In this document: positions 32,988 through 45,400 of the stretch, in pieces
How the letters are laid out: every line of letters begins with the position of its first letter
How positions within the stretch are numbered: the stretch's first letter is position 1
From: Scolanthus callimorphus
Lineage: Eukaryota > Cnidaria > Anthozoa > Actiniaria > Edwardsiidae
DNA: 64,000 nt
Reading direction: 5' to 3'
Assembly (NCBI GenBank): GCA_033964015.1
Contig: CM066925.1
Coordinates: 6,229,498-6,293,497 of the forward strand
Notes under the pieces: model-generated
What the model was told of the DNA's origin: nothing
Databases searched by the model: none
What the model saw: only the letters and a program-made list of their open reading frames with translations
Translations under genes and position numbers: made by a program

Positions 32988-34451
32988 ACATGCTGCTAGT
33001 GTACCAATGGCCTGGATTTTCAGCCGTCTTTTCTTCCAACACTCGATAAGGGAGAACAAACGCCGACTTCCAAAAACGTGTACAGGAATTGGGCGATTCT
33101 CAGGATTTTTGAGAATAGATTTTGATAATTTCTTAATGAGGTCTATACTTTGTTGGGCTACCATGAATCTGCCTTTGGGTGTTGTTGCGCTAGTTACCGA
33201 AAATTATGTATATTATAGAGTTCTTAAGGAAGTGGCCAATCAGATTCCATTCTCAAGATCTTGTGAATCAAGCAAAAAAATCTCACGACAAAAGGGGTAC
33301 GAATACACTGTGGACATCAGTGACAATCGCCTGCGACAAAGAATTTATATAATTGTATATCTTTTTCCATGCATCGATTTGCGTTATGTGCCGTGAAGGG
33401 ACTATCGGTCTGTGAACTACATCGAACGGAACTTTGTCTACGATGGTCACTAGCGACAATGTTGATTTACTTGGATGTAGTTTGCGCCCAGTTCTATGCA
33501 TCGTAGCGTAACTGGCGCAGGAAGATTAAAGGTTTGCGCCTTCTAATTATCAAGTGAAACTGTATTTAAATGTTGCAACGATACTATTCCAACCTCGAAA
33601 AGGACAACGCACGAGAGCCTCAATTCAACCCTGCGTTGCCCGTTTCGTATCCTGGGGACCAGAGGCTGAAACTCTGCCGGTTCGCGTTTATGTTGTTTCG
33701 GGAAAATCTGAGCTGAATAAAGCCGACCTACAGTCTATCCATAATGCATTTTGCTTTGCCGCCATTTTCGATACCATTAAGCGCATTTTACCTGACACAA
33801 ACGCGAGGAAAACTCCTGATAGTAAAATACTATGCACTGCTCAGAGTTTCTGGCGCAATGAATCGTGCCAGCCGACTCACATTGCCAATAAAATGCACTG
33901 CTGACCATTATCACGCAATATTGATTAATAATATGTAATAGTTATCAGAAAATCGAATCCAGTTTTCAAGTCTACACTTCCATATTAGTAAAATACAAAG
34001 TTTCAAAAGAATTACTTGGAAACTGGCTGAGAAACTGGCAAAAACGTCAAGTCGTGGCTGGACGGGCATGGATGCCCGTCCATCCTCGTTTCGATGTATT
34101 TTCCCATACATTTCTTTGTAAAAATCAAAGGGCTCTATGAGCCAACTCATTCATGAATTTGGAATTAGTGAATGGATAATTTTTCAAATGTTGAAATACT
34201 CCCTGGGGGAGACTCCCCTATTTTTGGGGCAGCCTCTAGGGGGTACCTTTAGGGGTACCTTTAGCCTTGGTAGCCTTGAGGCCTGCGCTATTTCTGGTTT
34301 TCGCTCACCCCAACTACCTCCCCTTCCCTTTAAAAGCCGCTACGCAGGCTAGGTAAAATTCGAAAACTTAGATAGGTACCTCTTAGAGGCCCCTTCTAGC
34401 AAATGAAGCAAATCATGACTTGTTGGTGGCCTGAATTTCAGACATATTTTC
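32988..34451. other. BMP5-8 3' flank, no further gene seen
   Basis: It holds a fragment (about 33651-33706) of the element complete at 61091-61252, sharing AGAGGCTGAAACTCTGCC. An AATAAA at 33716-33721 is a possible poly(A) signal, but it adjoins that fragment. Short reading frames show no recognisable family. Confidence 0.6.
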
Positions 34452-34594
34452 CAGGGGCGTAGCCAGGGGGGGCCTGCCCCCCCCTTTCTCGGAAATTTTC
34501 CCATACACTTACTGTATTTGCTGGAGGAAATTTGAGCATTTTCGTCCCATGTTTTCACTATCCGCCCCCCTTCAGAATTTCCTGGCTATGCCGC
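34452..34594. mobile_element. Short inverted-end element (TTTCGTCCCATGT family), copy 3
   Basis: The clearest copy: the ends CAGGGGCGTAGCCAGG and CCTGGCTATGCCGCTG are inverted. The core TACTGTATTTGCTGGAGGAA matches the other three copies. Confidence 0.7.
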
Positions 34595-34980
34595 TGTTTT
34601 CCCTCGTAATATGAAAGACAATTCGGAGCACCCCTGCACAAAACATAGGGGAGTCTTCCCCCCTAGGAGAATACTGGGTACAGGCATGTGGTCTGTTCTC
34701 ATCAGTAGCCACATGGAAGATATTGGCAATTCAAGAAAACGTCTTTGATTTTTTCCAAATGTTGTCGCATCCTGCCTTTGAAAGAGACCTCCAGTTGGTT
34801 TACCCCTAGCATGGGCATGACAAGCATACACATGACCTCACAATCCAATAGTGCTTGCAGATTGATTTTTCTTGAATTTTGCTGAAGTATCCAATTATCT
34901 TTAAATTGGATAGTGCCCCGAATATTTTGAAATTGGATAGTTTAAGTTTATGTATGAATGCTATATCATTGATAAATAAA

Positions 34981-35138
34981 AGGACTCCATGCTTGTTCAA
35001 TTAAGAAAAAAATGAATGCAAAAATTCCTAGAAACACCAATGAAATTGGATTCGGTCTACAGCCTCGTCCAATTTTGGTGTTCCCGATCCTCTGAATTTG
35101 TCACTCAATTTTTTCTTAATTGTTCAGCATGGAGTCCT
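34981..35138. repeat. Foldback repeat with AGGACTCCATGC ends
   Basis: The ends AGGACTCCATGC and GCATGGAGTCCT are exact inverses. They continue through CAATTAAGAAAAAA/TTTTTTCTTAATTG and meet near 35060. Related to 14203-14520. Confidence 0.7.
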
Positions 35139-35347
35139 AATCTCTTATATAATACTCGAAAATGACGAAATCTGAAATGTTACAAGTAAATATTACGTGA
35201 AAACCATGATCCACAGGCTTTTTTGAAACCGTAAAATCTATCGCAAGAATTAGGATAACACAAAACAATGCATTTTATAATATCCATGAAAATAGTTGAT
35301 GCTTTTAAATACCAGTCTCTTGCAACCTGAATTTGTATACCTAAACA

Positions 35348-35496
35348 AAAACAGGGATGCTGAGTATTACTTTCCTCCTAGTGAGAATCAGAAGATGTTG
35401 ATATGCTGCTCATGAGCAGTTAAACAGAAACAGGGATGCTGAGTATTACTTTCCTCCTAGTGAGAATCAGATGTTGATATTCTGCTCATGAGCAGT
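35348..35496. repeat. Tandem duplication of a 72-bp unit
   Basis: Two consecutive copies begin AAACAGGGATGCTGAGTATT and end CTGCTCATGAGCAGTT; the second lacks three bases. From 35500 to 36970 no gene was recognised. Confidence 0.85.
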
Positions 35497-36971
35497 TGTC
35501 AAGTACTTTGAGCCTCCATTATAATGCTACAATAACTTATAAATTATAACATTATAAGCCTTTAAAATGCAGCGAATTTATTTCGAAAGAAATCCGAATC
35601 AATTAGAAGAATTATGGCGTTGTACTGCAAGTATAAAAATGAAGCTTCTCTATTTCTCTTTCCAAATATTTTAAACAGATTTTACCTTAAATTCTCTGTG
35701 CTGCAAGAAGCAATAGCGAGCTTGTCCGTCCACCTTTATCACGTTAAAGATGTAGTGCATACTCTCACTTCTTCAATTAGCTTTCTTCTTTCGACTTTTT
35801 GTAAATTCTTTGGTGTTAAATACTTGAACCTGGAAAGTACTTGAAAATCGTTCTCGCTTCCGGCCTCCATTATTTAAAATACCCATGATGCTTTGTCGTG
35901 TAGATTGACCCAGATAAATTGCGACACTTCGCTATCTTTCGCTATCTGGCGCAATTTGTTACGGGTTCGACTACAGGCTGGGCGCGCATTATGATTTCTT
36001 TTCTTTTATTAGGAATCGTGTCAAGATCGCTAGATCACAATCGCTAGAAATTGCTTGAAGTAAAATCGAATCGAAATTGTGCTAACGCGGAATCGTGCTA
36101 ACGCAGAAGTCCCACATCATGCCAATACTCCTTCATTTGCGCTGCGCGCGCATGAATGAGTAAAAATAAGCCACAATACGAAGGTTTGGAAATTCAAATC
36201 TCAGCCAGTATTCAAGCAATCTTCACCAAACTTTGCAATTTTACTAATACGGATGTGTAGAATTTAATACTGGATTCCGGCCATTTCCTGATAACTTATA
36301 TATTATTAATCAATATTGCGCGAGAAAGGACTATTGCATTAAGTCGAGTTTCTGATGCAATGAATTATGGAATGCATTATGGGAAGGGTGAGTCGGTATT
36401 TACAGCATGTTCTCTAGACTTTAGGAGGGAAACGCTGTTCCCTGGAACAGCGACAAAAAACCTCTTTCTTGATATGCGACGCTCAAAGGGAATAAAGTTC
36501 TGGGAATGGGGCTAGACTTTTCTAACCCAAAACGTAACCCTTATTTTAGGGATAGTCGAGAGAACATGTGGTATAATTAAAGATTTAGACGAGGAGGATC
36601 AGTCTGTCTTGTAAATAAAATGGTGCCTTTAAAATAGAGTGTCTTTATTATATTAACCTTACCAACTGGTCAACGTAGTCCTTGGGACTACGTTTAGCAG
36701 TAGGCCATTTGCACTAACTGTGTCACGTGACCCCAACTACCTCTTAACGAGATGTTTTGTCAAAATCAATTCCAACTACAAAGGACCATTTGATATAATA
36801 GTCAGAAACTAAGTTTCAGCTTAAAATCTCTAACCTGGGGCAAATGGCAGCGAGTTGAATTTTCAAGATTTTATGTATGATGTATGGGATTTGGGTCACG
36901 TGACCCAGTTAGTGCAAATGGCCTGTTTGAGGCTGGAAACTCGCTTCTAGGGTTAGAGAGGAAGGGGTGAT

Positions 36972-37775
36972 TTAGAGCAATACAAGTAAAGCGCGCACTC
37001 TGTTGGAGACATATAGAGCAATACAAGTAAAGCGCGCACTCTGTTGGAGACATAGAGCAATACAAGTAAAGCGCGCACTCTGTTGGAGACATATAGAGCA
37101 ATACAAGTAAAGCGCGCACTCTGTTGGAGACATAGAGCAATACAAGTAAAGCGCGCACTCTGTTGGAGACATATAGAGCAATACAAGTAAAGCGCGCACT
37201 CTGTTGGAGACATATAGAGCAATACAAGTAAAGCGCGCACTCTGTTGGAGACATAGAGCAATACAAGTAAAGCGCGCACTCTGTTGGAGACATATAGAGC
37301 AATACAAGTAAAGCGCGCACTCTGTTGGAGACATAGAGAGCAATACAAGTAAAGCGCGCACTGTGTAGGAGACATAGAGAGCAATACAAGTAAAGCGCGC
37401 ACTCTGTTGGAGACATAGAGAGCAATACAAGTAAAGCGCGTACTCTGTTGGAGACAGAGAGCAATACAAGTAAAGCGCGCACTCTGTTGGAGACATAGAG
37501 AGCAATACAAGTAAAGCGCGCACTCTGTTGGAGACATAGAGAGCAATACAAGTAAAGCGCGCACTCTGTTGGAGACACAGAGAGCAATACAAGTGAAGCG
37601 CGCACTCTGTTGGAGACATAGAGCAATACAAGTAAAGCGCGCACTCTGTTGTAGACACAGAGAGCAATACAAGTAAAGCGCGCACTCTGTTGGAGACATA
37701 TAGAGCAATACAAGTAAGCGCGCACTCTGTTGGAGACATAGAGCAATACAACTAAAGCGCGCACTCTGTAGGACG
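36972..37775. repeat. 39-44-bp tandem repeat, about 19 units
   Basis: The unit contains GAGCAATACAAGTAAAGCGC, GCACTCTGTTGGAGACATA. Unit length varies because of ATA/ATAGAG differences between copies. Long minus-strand reading frames across it (to 319 and 349 residues) only translate the repeat. It lies beyond the PREP 3' end. Confidence 0.95.
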
Positions 37776-37806
37776 GTACGCCGTGTATGATAAACACCAT
37801 TCTCGT

Positions 37807-37974
37807 ACCCAGAGCTCCTCGGCTCGTCACCTCGCGGGGGAGGCTCTGTTGACAGCCATTGACGCATGCGCGAGAATTGATACAGAACCGTTGAGAGAAA
37901 CCACTTTTTTGCGCATGCGCCGACGTTTAAAACCAGCCAATCAGCAAAGGTCACCGACCCTGGGTAAGATAATG
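37807..37974. mobile_element. Degraded Mutator-like MITE (family M1)
   Basis: The left end CATTCTCGTACCCAGAGCTC matches family M1 (38943, 51504, 51844). The right end (GACCCTGGGTAAGATAATG) is a decayed inverse. No clean 9-bp duplication is visible. Confidence 0.6.
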
Positions 37975-38820
37975 GTAGAAATCTCGAAATAACCATCGAC
38001 AAGCAAAGTTTTATACTTGAGTCCCTAAATCAGCTGATTGAAATGATTGCGCGATCTGACTGGCTAGATTCACCGCTAGCGTGAAGTTTGATGATCGTTT
38101 CTTCTTCCAAGAGAGTTCACTGTGAGAACGCTTCTTTTGAAAAACATACCAGACAAAGCACTGCTGAAAATCGAGATAGTTTCTCGTCGATAAAACACCA
38201 CATATTATTGTATTAGGAACCTAACACCCTTCAAAAATAGTCATCCTGGCTCTAGTAATAATTTTCTAATACTTCCCTGGTAAAACTTTATTACATCCAA
38301 ATTCTACTATTTTTATAGAAATCTCGTTCTCTTTCGATAATTAATGGAAAAAGAAAAGACCTAGACGACTTATTATTTACTTTTCAGGCTCTGTGATCCG
38401 AAAGGATAGGGGACAAACAAGCGCTTCCGAGTTACTCGAAATTTGCGCCCTCAAAGTCGCGTTTGAAAACGTAGTTCTGTTTTTACCATTTGGACATAGG
38501 ATAAATTACTTTTTTTTATTTCACACGACACTCTTTACATACAGAACGAAAAAAGTAAGAAACGTGCAAGTTACAGCAATACATTACAGAAAAAAGAAAA
38601 GAGAAAATAATTTATACTAGTTTGATGGCGTACAGTGGTCAGTGTATGTGTTCTGTGTGACATATGAGTGATGTGCTTCTCTTTTGTTCCAGTTGATTTC
38701 TGTATCATCTACGTGTAGCCTGTGTAGTGTCATGTGTGATACCATAGTTTATAGAGTGTAATTGTTATGAAATCTAACATCATGTTATTGTACCAACTCT
38801 TTGTTTCCTTTTCCCCTTGT

Positions 38821-39362
38821 GGTTTACACTAGAACGCAAGCGCTAGAAAATCGAGACGTCGCGTTCCGTTGTGCTTACGTCTAGTGTAAATCAAGCAAGC
38901 GTATACGCAAGCATACTAATTAATGTTGTTTATGGCTTGCACCATTCTCCAGCCCAGAGCTCCCCGGCTCGTTACCTCGCGGGGAGGCTCTGGTGACAGC
39001 CACCGGCGCATGCGCGAGATTTGACACAGAGCCGTTGACGGAAATAACTTTCTGCGCATGCCCCAACGTTCAAAATCAGCCAATCAGCGAAGGCTCTCAA
39101 ACGGTCGCCACCAGAGCCTCCCCCGCGCGGTTACGAGCCGGGGAGCTCTGGCTACGATAATGGGCTTGCACTTGTGCTTCCGTCGCCATGATTTCAGACT
39201 GGTTTGCAAGCGCAGGACGCAAGCTCAAGACTCAAGCTCGCAAGCGCTAGCTTGAAACCAACATAAATTTGCTTGCGCTTGCATAGATTCGTGTATAGAC
39301 CGGTCGGACCTTACTTGCGTTGAGCTTGCGCCATGCGATTGCGTTCGGTGTAAACCAGCCCT
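38821..39362. mobile_element. Element with GGTTTACAC ends, split by a Mutator-like MITE
   Basis: The left end GTGGTTTACACTAGAACGCA and right end TGCGTTCGGTGTAAACCAG are inverted. Arms are rich in CAAGCGC words, as in 10363-10971. The M1 element at 38943-39162 is inserted inside it. Confidence 0.65.
38943..39162. mobile_element. Mutator-like MITE with 9-bp target duplication (family M1)
   Basis: A 220-bp foldback element starting CATTCTCCAGCCCAGAGC and ending in an inverse copy (GAGCTCTGGCTACGATAATG). The 9-mer GGCTTGCAC flanks it at 38934-38942 and 39163-39171. It is nested in the older element 38821-39362. Confidence 0.85.
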
Positions 39363-39481
39363 CAGAAAGTACTGGACCCTAAGACAGCGGTCTTCCCGGG
39401 AGCCCACGCAGGGTCCTGTTCTGGTGTATATCTGAGATGTAGGGGCGTATAGATGATGTGCATAGTTCTAGTTTCTTATCA

Positions 39482-42400
39482 TCAACTCTGCCACCCTGCG
39501 CCAACACTGCGGGCGATGAAAGCGTAGATGTCGGAGTATTCCTCTATCTGGTGAGAAAACGCAAACGACACATACTTCAAGACACTGCACAATGATAAGA
39601 GCACAAACGAACCCTCATTTTAAAGGAAGCCACTCACGTACAACATGCGCAGCTGTTCTGCGCATCTCTCGAATCAAAGAAGTATCGCCCCGTAACGATG
39701 GCCAGCGATCTGAAGGCTAAAAACCTTGAAAACAAATTGTATATAATCTTGCTACTTTTCAATCCATCCGACCATGCTTTTTAGCTTTACATATTCTTAA
39801 AATAGTTATCTGATAGGATGGTCTTTTGATGATAATGGATAGTTTTGATGATAATTCAGTGCTCGCTCCAGGAGCATGCGCGTATCATGATAGGCCCCCT
39901 TTAATTACCGCAATGCTATGTCATGGGGAATAGAGCGAATTTCTCCAAAGGACTCTACATGTTGCATGCCATGATATAATGGAAATGGTTTTCTACGTGC
40001 TTTATCAATAGACCTCCTCGGCTTGGGCGTAATGCTTTCCCATTTCAGATCACGTGGCATTCCCATGAGTATTCTTTATTTCTTTTTCTGCTACGCACCG
40101 AGGGATATATGAATATGGAGACAACGTGGCAAAACGCAGTTCATATGCGCCAAAGATTTACTGGCCTGTGAAATGAAGACAATGTTCGCCTCGGGTGCAA
40201 GCCTTAAGGTATGAGTATACCTTTGCGCGAGGGATGTAAATTTTTTTCGGAAAAAAAATCACTGTCGCGTCAATATTTACACTACAAGGGCCATTTATGT
40301 ATCGTTTTAAAGCTTATAGACCGGCCTTACTTACTAAATGGTATATTTCTATGCAGCGTTACTTTGATGGATCGTTTTCGTCGTTTTGTGCTTCAAAGGA
40401 AAAGTACCAATTTTTTGCTTTTTAAGAGCTCCTGCCACTTCCAGTTAATGTTAAAAGTTCCAGATTTCCGCAAAATGTATTCCTTGGAGCGCGATCTGAA
40501 AAAAGGTGTGCGGGATTATTGCTATTTTACGTATTTGCGGAAATATCACGTAAAACAGGTTGAAAATCGATATTTTTGGCAATGCTAACACAAAAGTTAG
40601 CATAAAATTAAGCAATAAAAGTACTTTCCGCGTGCTCTCTGCTTTCTTACAAACACGAGGGAGATGTTGGGAGAACTGATCAAAACTTGAAAGACACGAG
40701 CCGAAGCCGAGTGTCTTTCAAGTTTTATCTGTTCGACCAACATTCCCCGAGTGTTTGTAAGAAACCAGAGAGCACGCAGAAAGTATTTTTATTGCTTTTA
40801 GAAAATAACATACACATGCGCGACAGCGTTGCGTGACAATCGTGTTTCTCAGGTCTCTTACAAACACGCTTTTTAACCAATCAGAATGCGCACATTCGCA
40901 ATACAACATAGGTGTTATTTTCTAATATGTAAAGAATAGATTTTGCTTAAATTTGGAGTTGTGCAATTTAATTGGAAGAAGCTGGAACTTTTTAAAGAAA
41001 GTCGGTACTTTTTTATTTAGACCCAAAAAAATATATGTTCATGTACAATATAATGAAAACAAATTACTCATCAGATAGACCAACCTTTTAGCTTTAAAAT
41101 GACATATGAACGACGTTTTTTGGTGTAAATTGTCACGTGATGCGAATTTTTTTACCGCGACACACCTCAAAGGTATACTCATACCTTAAAGTGCGAGGCG
41201 CAAACGTTCAGAGAAAGATATGATCATATATGCAATTTTGGCCTTACGTTTTGTATCTGGAGCTTACGTTTTCCAAATTTCCAAGACAGCACGAGATATT
41301 TTTGTTATGTGGATTATTTCTATAGTTTTCATTTCACAGGGTGAATCATTAGCGCATGGCAAATGCGTTTTGCCGCGGTGTTGAATATGGAAACATCCCA
41401 AACAAAGAAAGGTTATTTAAATAAATGGCACGTGATCTGAAATGGAAAACCTTACGCCCAAGCCGAGGAAGTCTATTCTTTTATTGTTGTCGGTCCTTCT
41501 AATCAGTTTTACACCCCATAAGCTTCAATGTATGGGGCTTTGCTACTGCGCCTCCGGCATGGTGAGCTCCGCTATATCATGCATATGACATTACATCTTA
41601 CCACTTTGGCGGTAGGTTTTCCGTGACCGTGACCCGCCTCTATATCGATGCGAATTAGTAACGGGTTTCTCTGAAAAACAAAAACAGGAAAAAAAACGTT
41701 GTCATTCTCAGTTAGAACCATGAACATTATACTAGCGGATTTCAGATGACTGTCGTGTGTAAATGGTAATCACTTTGTGTTTCTACCCGGCGTGTTTCTA
41801 CCCGGCGTGTTTCTACCCGGCGCTCTACCCGGCGCTCTACCCGGCGCTCTACCCGGCGCTCTACCCGACGCTCTACCCGGCGCTCTACCCGGCGCTCTAC
41901 CCGGCGTTCTACCCAGCGCTCTACCCGGCGCTCTACCCGGCGCTCTACCCGGCGCTCTACCCGACGCTCTACCCGGCGCTCTACCCGGCGCTCTACCCGG
42001 CGCTCTACCCGGCGCTCTACCCGGCGTTCTACCCGGCGCTCTACCCGGCGTTCTACCCGGCGCTCTACCCGACGCTCTACCCGACGCTCTACCCGGCGCT
42101 CTACCCGACGCTCTACCCGGCGCTCTACCCGGCGCTCTACCCGGCGCTCTACCCGGCGCTCTACCCGACGCTCTACCCGGCGCTCTACCCGGCGCTCTAC
42201 CCGGCGCTCTACCCGGCGCTCTACCCGGCGCTCTACCCGGCGCTCTACCCGACGCTCTACCCGACGCTCTACCGGCGCTCTACCCGGCGCTCTACCCGAC
42301 GCTCTACCCGGCGCTCTACCCGGCGCTCTACCCGGCGCTCTACCCGGCGTTCTACCCGGCGTTCTACCCGGCGCTCTACCCGACGCTCTACCCGACGCTC

Positions 42401-45400
42401 TACCCGACGCTCTACCCGGCGCTCTACCCGGCGTTCTACCCGGCGTTCTACCCGGCGTTCTACCCGGCGTTCTACCCGGCGCTCTACCCGGCGCTCTACC
42501 CGGCGTTCTACCCGGCGTTCTACCCGGCGTTCTACCCGGCGTTCTACCCGGCGCTCTACCCGGCGCTCTACCCGGCGCTCTACCCGGCGTTCTACCCGAC
42601 GCTCTCATAGTATCATGCTCTACCACTGCGCTACTGGTCGGCGGTCCCGTCTGCCTTCCCTTCTATCCCTGTACAAGGTGAAATCTCTGGTGAAATCTCT
42701 TAAGCCGGCTTTTCACTAGTGAAGTAAGCGGAGACGGTGAAGGAGACGGAGACGTAAGAGCTTACGTTTGTGTGAAAATTGGTCGTGACAGTAGCGACGT
42801 AAGCGTAAGCGGAGACGTAAGAAAAAGGAAACCTTCCGTTCTGCTTCCTTCACGCTTACGTCTCTTTCTCCGTCTCCGTTCTTTGATTTTCACACGAACG
42901 CAACGTGTCCTTACGTCTCCGTCCCCTTCTCCGTCTCGGCTTACTTCACTAGTACTACACTTACTTTGGTATTGTTTATTGTTTACCTGTTTGTCGTAGC
43001 TGCCGAGTTTGTGTTGCAACTCCGCAATGTACTTGAACGAGTGCAGAGGGACAACGCGGTCATCGTGGTCAGCGGTTAATATGAGTACCGCCGGGTACTG
43101 AATACCGTTCTCTGGTATGGAAATATTGTGGAGAGGAGAATATCTGAAGGGTGAAATAATTAGCAATTAATGAATTCAGCTGAGTATGATATGGATAATT
43201 ATTCAGATTGAGGAGGCCCAAGGCCCAACCTGAATAATTATCCATATCACACGAAGATGAATTCTTTAATTGTTTTATTATTCATTCAAACTTTTAATTG
43301 TTTTATTATTCATTCAAAAATAATTTTCCCGCTTTGAGAGAGCAGGCAGTTTTGCCAGCCTGCCTACAAGTGCGTGACGTCACGCGTGCAATAATTTTTC
43401 ATATTCTCCAATCTTTGACGTCAACGAGGCATAAGTCGCTCGCATTTAAAAACATCAAGAATTCACCAGTGGCATTCAACCAATCAGAAGCGGGGAAATA
43501 TTTTGAATTAATATAATAAAATGATCAATAGACTGTGACCAAACTAGTTCAGCGTGTCCATTCAACTTATTTTGATTTTTCTCGGCGCGACACTTTCAGC
43601 GATACCTCAATAGAGTACTCAAGGTGACGTCATAAATTGAAAAATCTTGAATTTCCAATTTTAGTCCACGAATAATGAAAGACAAAGTGCAAAGAGAATC
43701 GGATGCAAAAAATGAGGCAAATCGGTTGAAACGCGACCAAGATATGGCCAGCTGAATACATAATCTTCTTTAACAAATCAATGTATTTTAGACTGCGTTC
43801 AAAACTTATGAACGCAACAAAAAATACAGTACGTATTCAGGGGGCCATATCTCGGTCTCGTTGCAACGATTCGCCTCATTTTTGGTGTGTAGCATTAACC
43901 ACACGTCAATGCATTAACTTATTATGCCCTTTCCAAATCCAAGGACAAACATTGCTAAATCGAAAATGTGTTTCTTGCGACGTCATCACTCTATAGATAC
44001 AAGGAAATGTTCAAATCAGTGGAAAGCGATGGCTAAAATAGCACTTGAAGGTTGAATCTTTTTTCACGAACATTGAACGGTACAACATCATCATTGCACG
44101 TGATTCAACACGGTGTTCAACTTCGTCACAGCCTCGTAACATGGTATATGGGCTCAGGGCTCAATGCCCAAATCTCAGGGCTCAATGCCCAAATTATGGC
44201 TGGGATCAGGGCTCAGAGCGGGGATCATACGCTACTCAAAATTTGGCACAGGCTCAGGGATCAAACATTTCAGGAAAATCGGGCAGGGTTATCAGTGATT
44301 TAGAAAACGATAAACATGCATTGTACAAACGTTAAACATCGCTGAACATTGACAAATATTTATCGAATTTCGTCGGGTTCTGAATGCTTGTTTATGAAGA
44401 AATTGTTGAACAATATTCAGGAATGCTGAACTGGTTTGCCCCCTACCTAATGCAAGGATCAGTTCTGCTTAGCGGGTTCTGTTTTGTTTTCACGGCTCAT
44501 GGCACTCCAGTGGCTTAGAGAAGTGAGGGAGGGTCTTTTTGCATTCAGACATTGATCTCTCGAGTTCTCGAGAGTGAGCACAAGCTGTATTGCTTCCCAA
44601 ACCGACAGCTGTCAAGGCAGTGTGCCTGAACCTTCCACAAGTAACCCATTTAAGGGTAAGTCCACACGAACCCTGAATGCCTGCAGCACGAAAATAGTTT
44701 GGAAATTCGTTGGAGAATCAGCGAGCTTTGAGCAAGATATTTTAGCTGTAAACGGTTTATGCACATGAACTTTGGAACCTTGGCTGTAGAAGCCTTAATT
44801 TTCGTTCACTCAGCAAGAATAAGTATGCAAAATGTCCCGTATTTTATATCTCTTGGCACACCGCATTTATCGAAGAGGTAGTAGAACGTTACTGTTGATA
44901 TGATCTAAATATTCAATACAATTAATAAAGATAAATTATACTTTATAAACTTAACTCATCGCACGCTTAACATAAGTATCAAAACTATATACTCCATTAT
45001 TGCTGGGTTTCTAGCTAGCTTTCTACTTTTCTAGCTTGTTTTCAGCCCAGCAAGCGATATTTGAGCAACAAAGGAACACAATATTTATGGATATAGATTA
45101 TAGTGTTATTTGTGTTACACTTTATGAAATATACGAATTATTCCTGCATTACAAATTTAAGGGGGCGATATCATATTATTTCAATAATATACTATAAAAT
45201 AAGACCAGTCGTTTCCATAAACAACACAGAATTCTATATTATACTTCAACATATAGTGTAAGAGAGATAATGGAACTGAAATTTGCATTATTGTATGTAC
45301 GATTTTATAGCTTTCTCTATCAAATTTCCAAGTTTGAAAACTGTTTAGCCTGGTAAGAAATCAAAAAGCGCAATTTACAATCCACTTCCATCCGCATGAT

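Larger units (their letters stand above)
40007..41477. mobile_element. Foldback element with AATAGACCTCCTCGG ends, hosting a nested TTAA element
   Basis: The left end AATAGACCTCCTCGGCTTGG and right end CCAAGCCGAGGAAGTCTATT are inverted. Arms continue through CCCATTTCAGATCACGTG and CACGTGATCTGAAATGG. A shorter relative is at 46735-46920. Its middle holds the element 40204-41189. It fills much of the last PREP intron. Confidence 0.75.

Noticed and set aside
36871..38002. Three long minus-strand reading frames (259-349 residues)
   Set aside because: They only translate the 41-bp satellite in different frames, giving the same VRALLVLLSVSP-like words; no splice or start context.
40211..40588. 125-residue frame inside the TTAA element
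   Set aside because: Lacks the DDE/D motifs or zinc-binding tail of a piggyBac transposase; probably fortuitous.
41742..42719. Long frames on both strands rich in YPAL, RRST or APGR
   Set aside because: The 12-bp minisatellite keeps frames open by its period; an 11-bp unit switches the frame, so there is no coding constraint.
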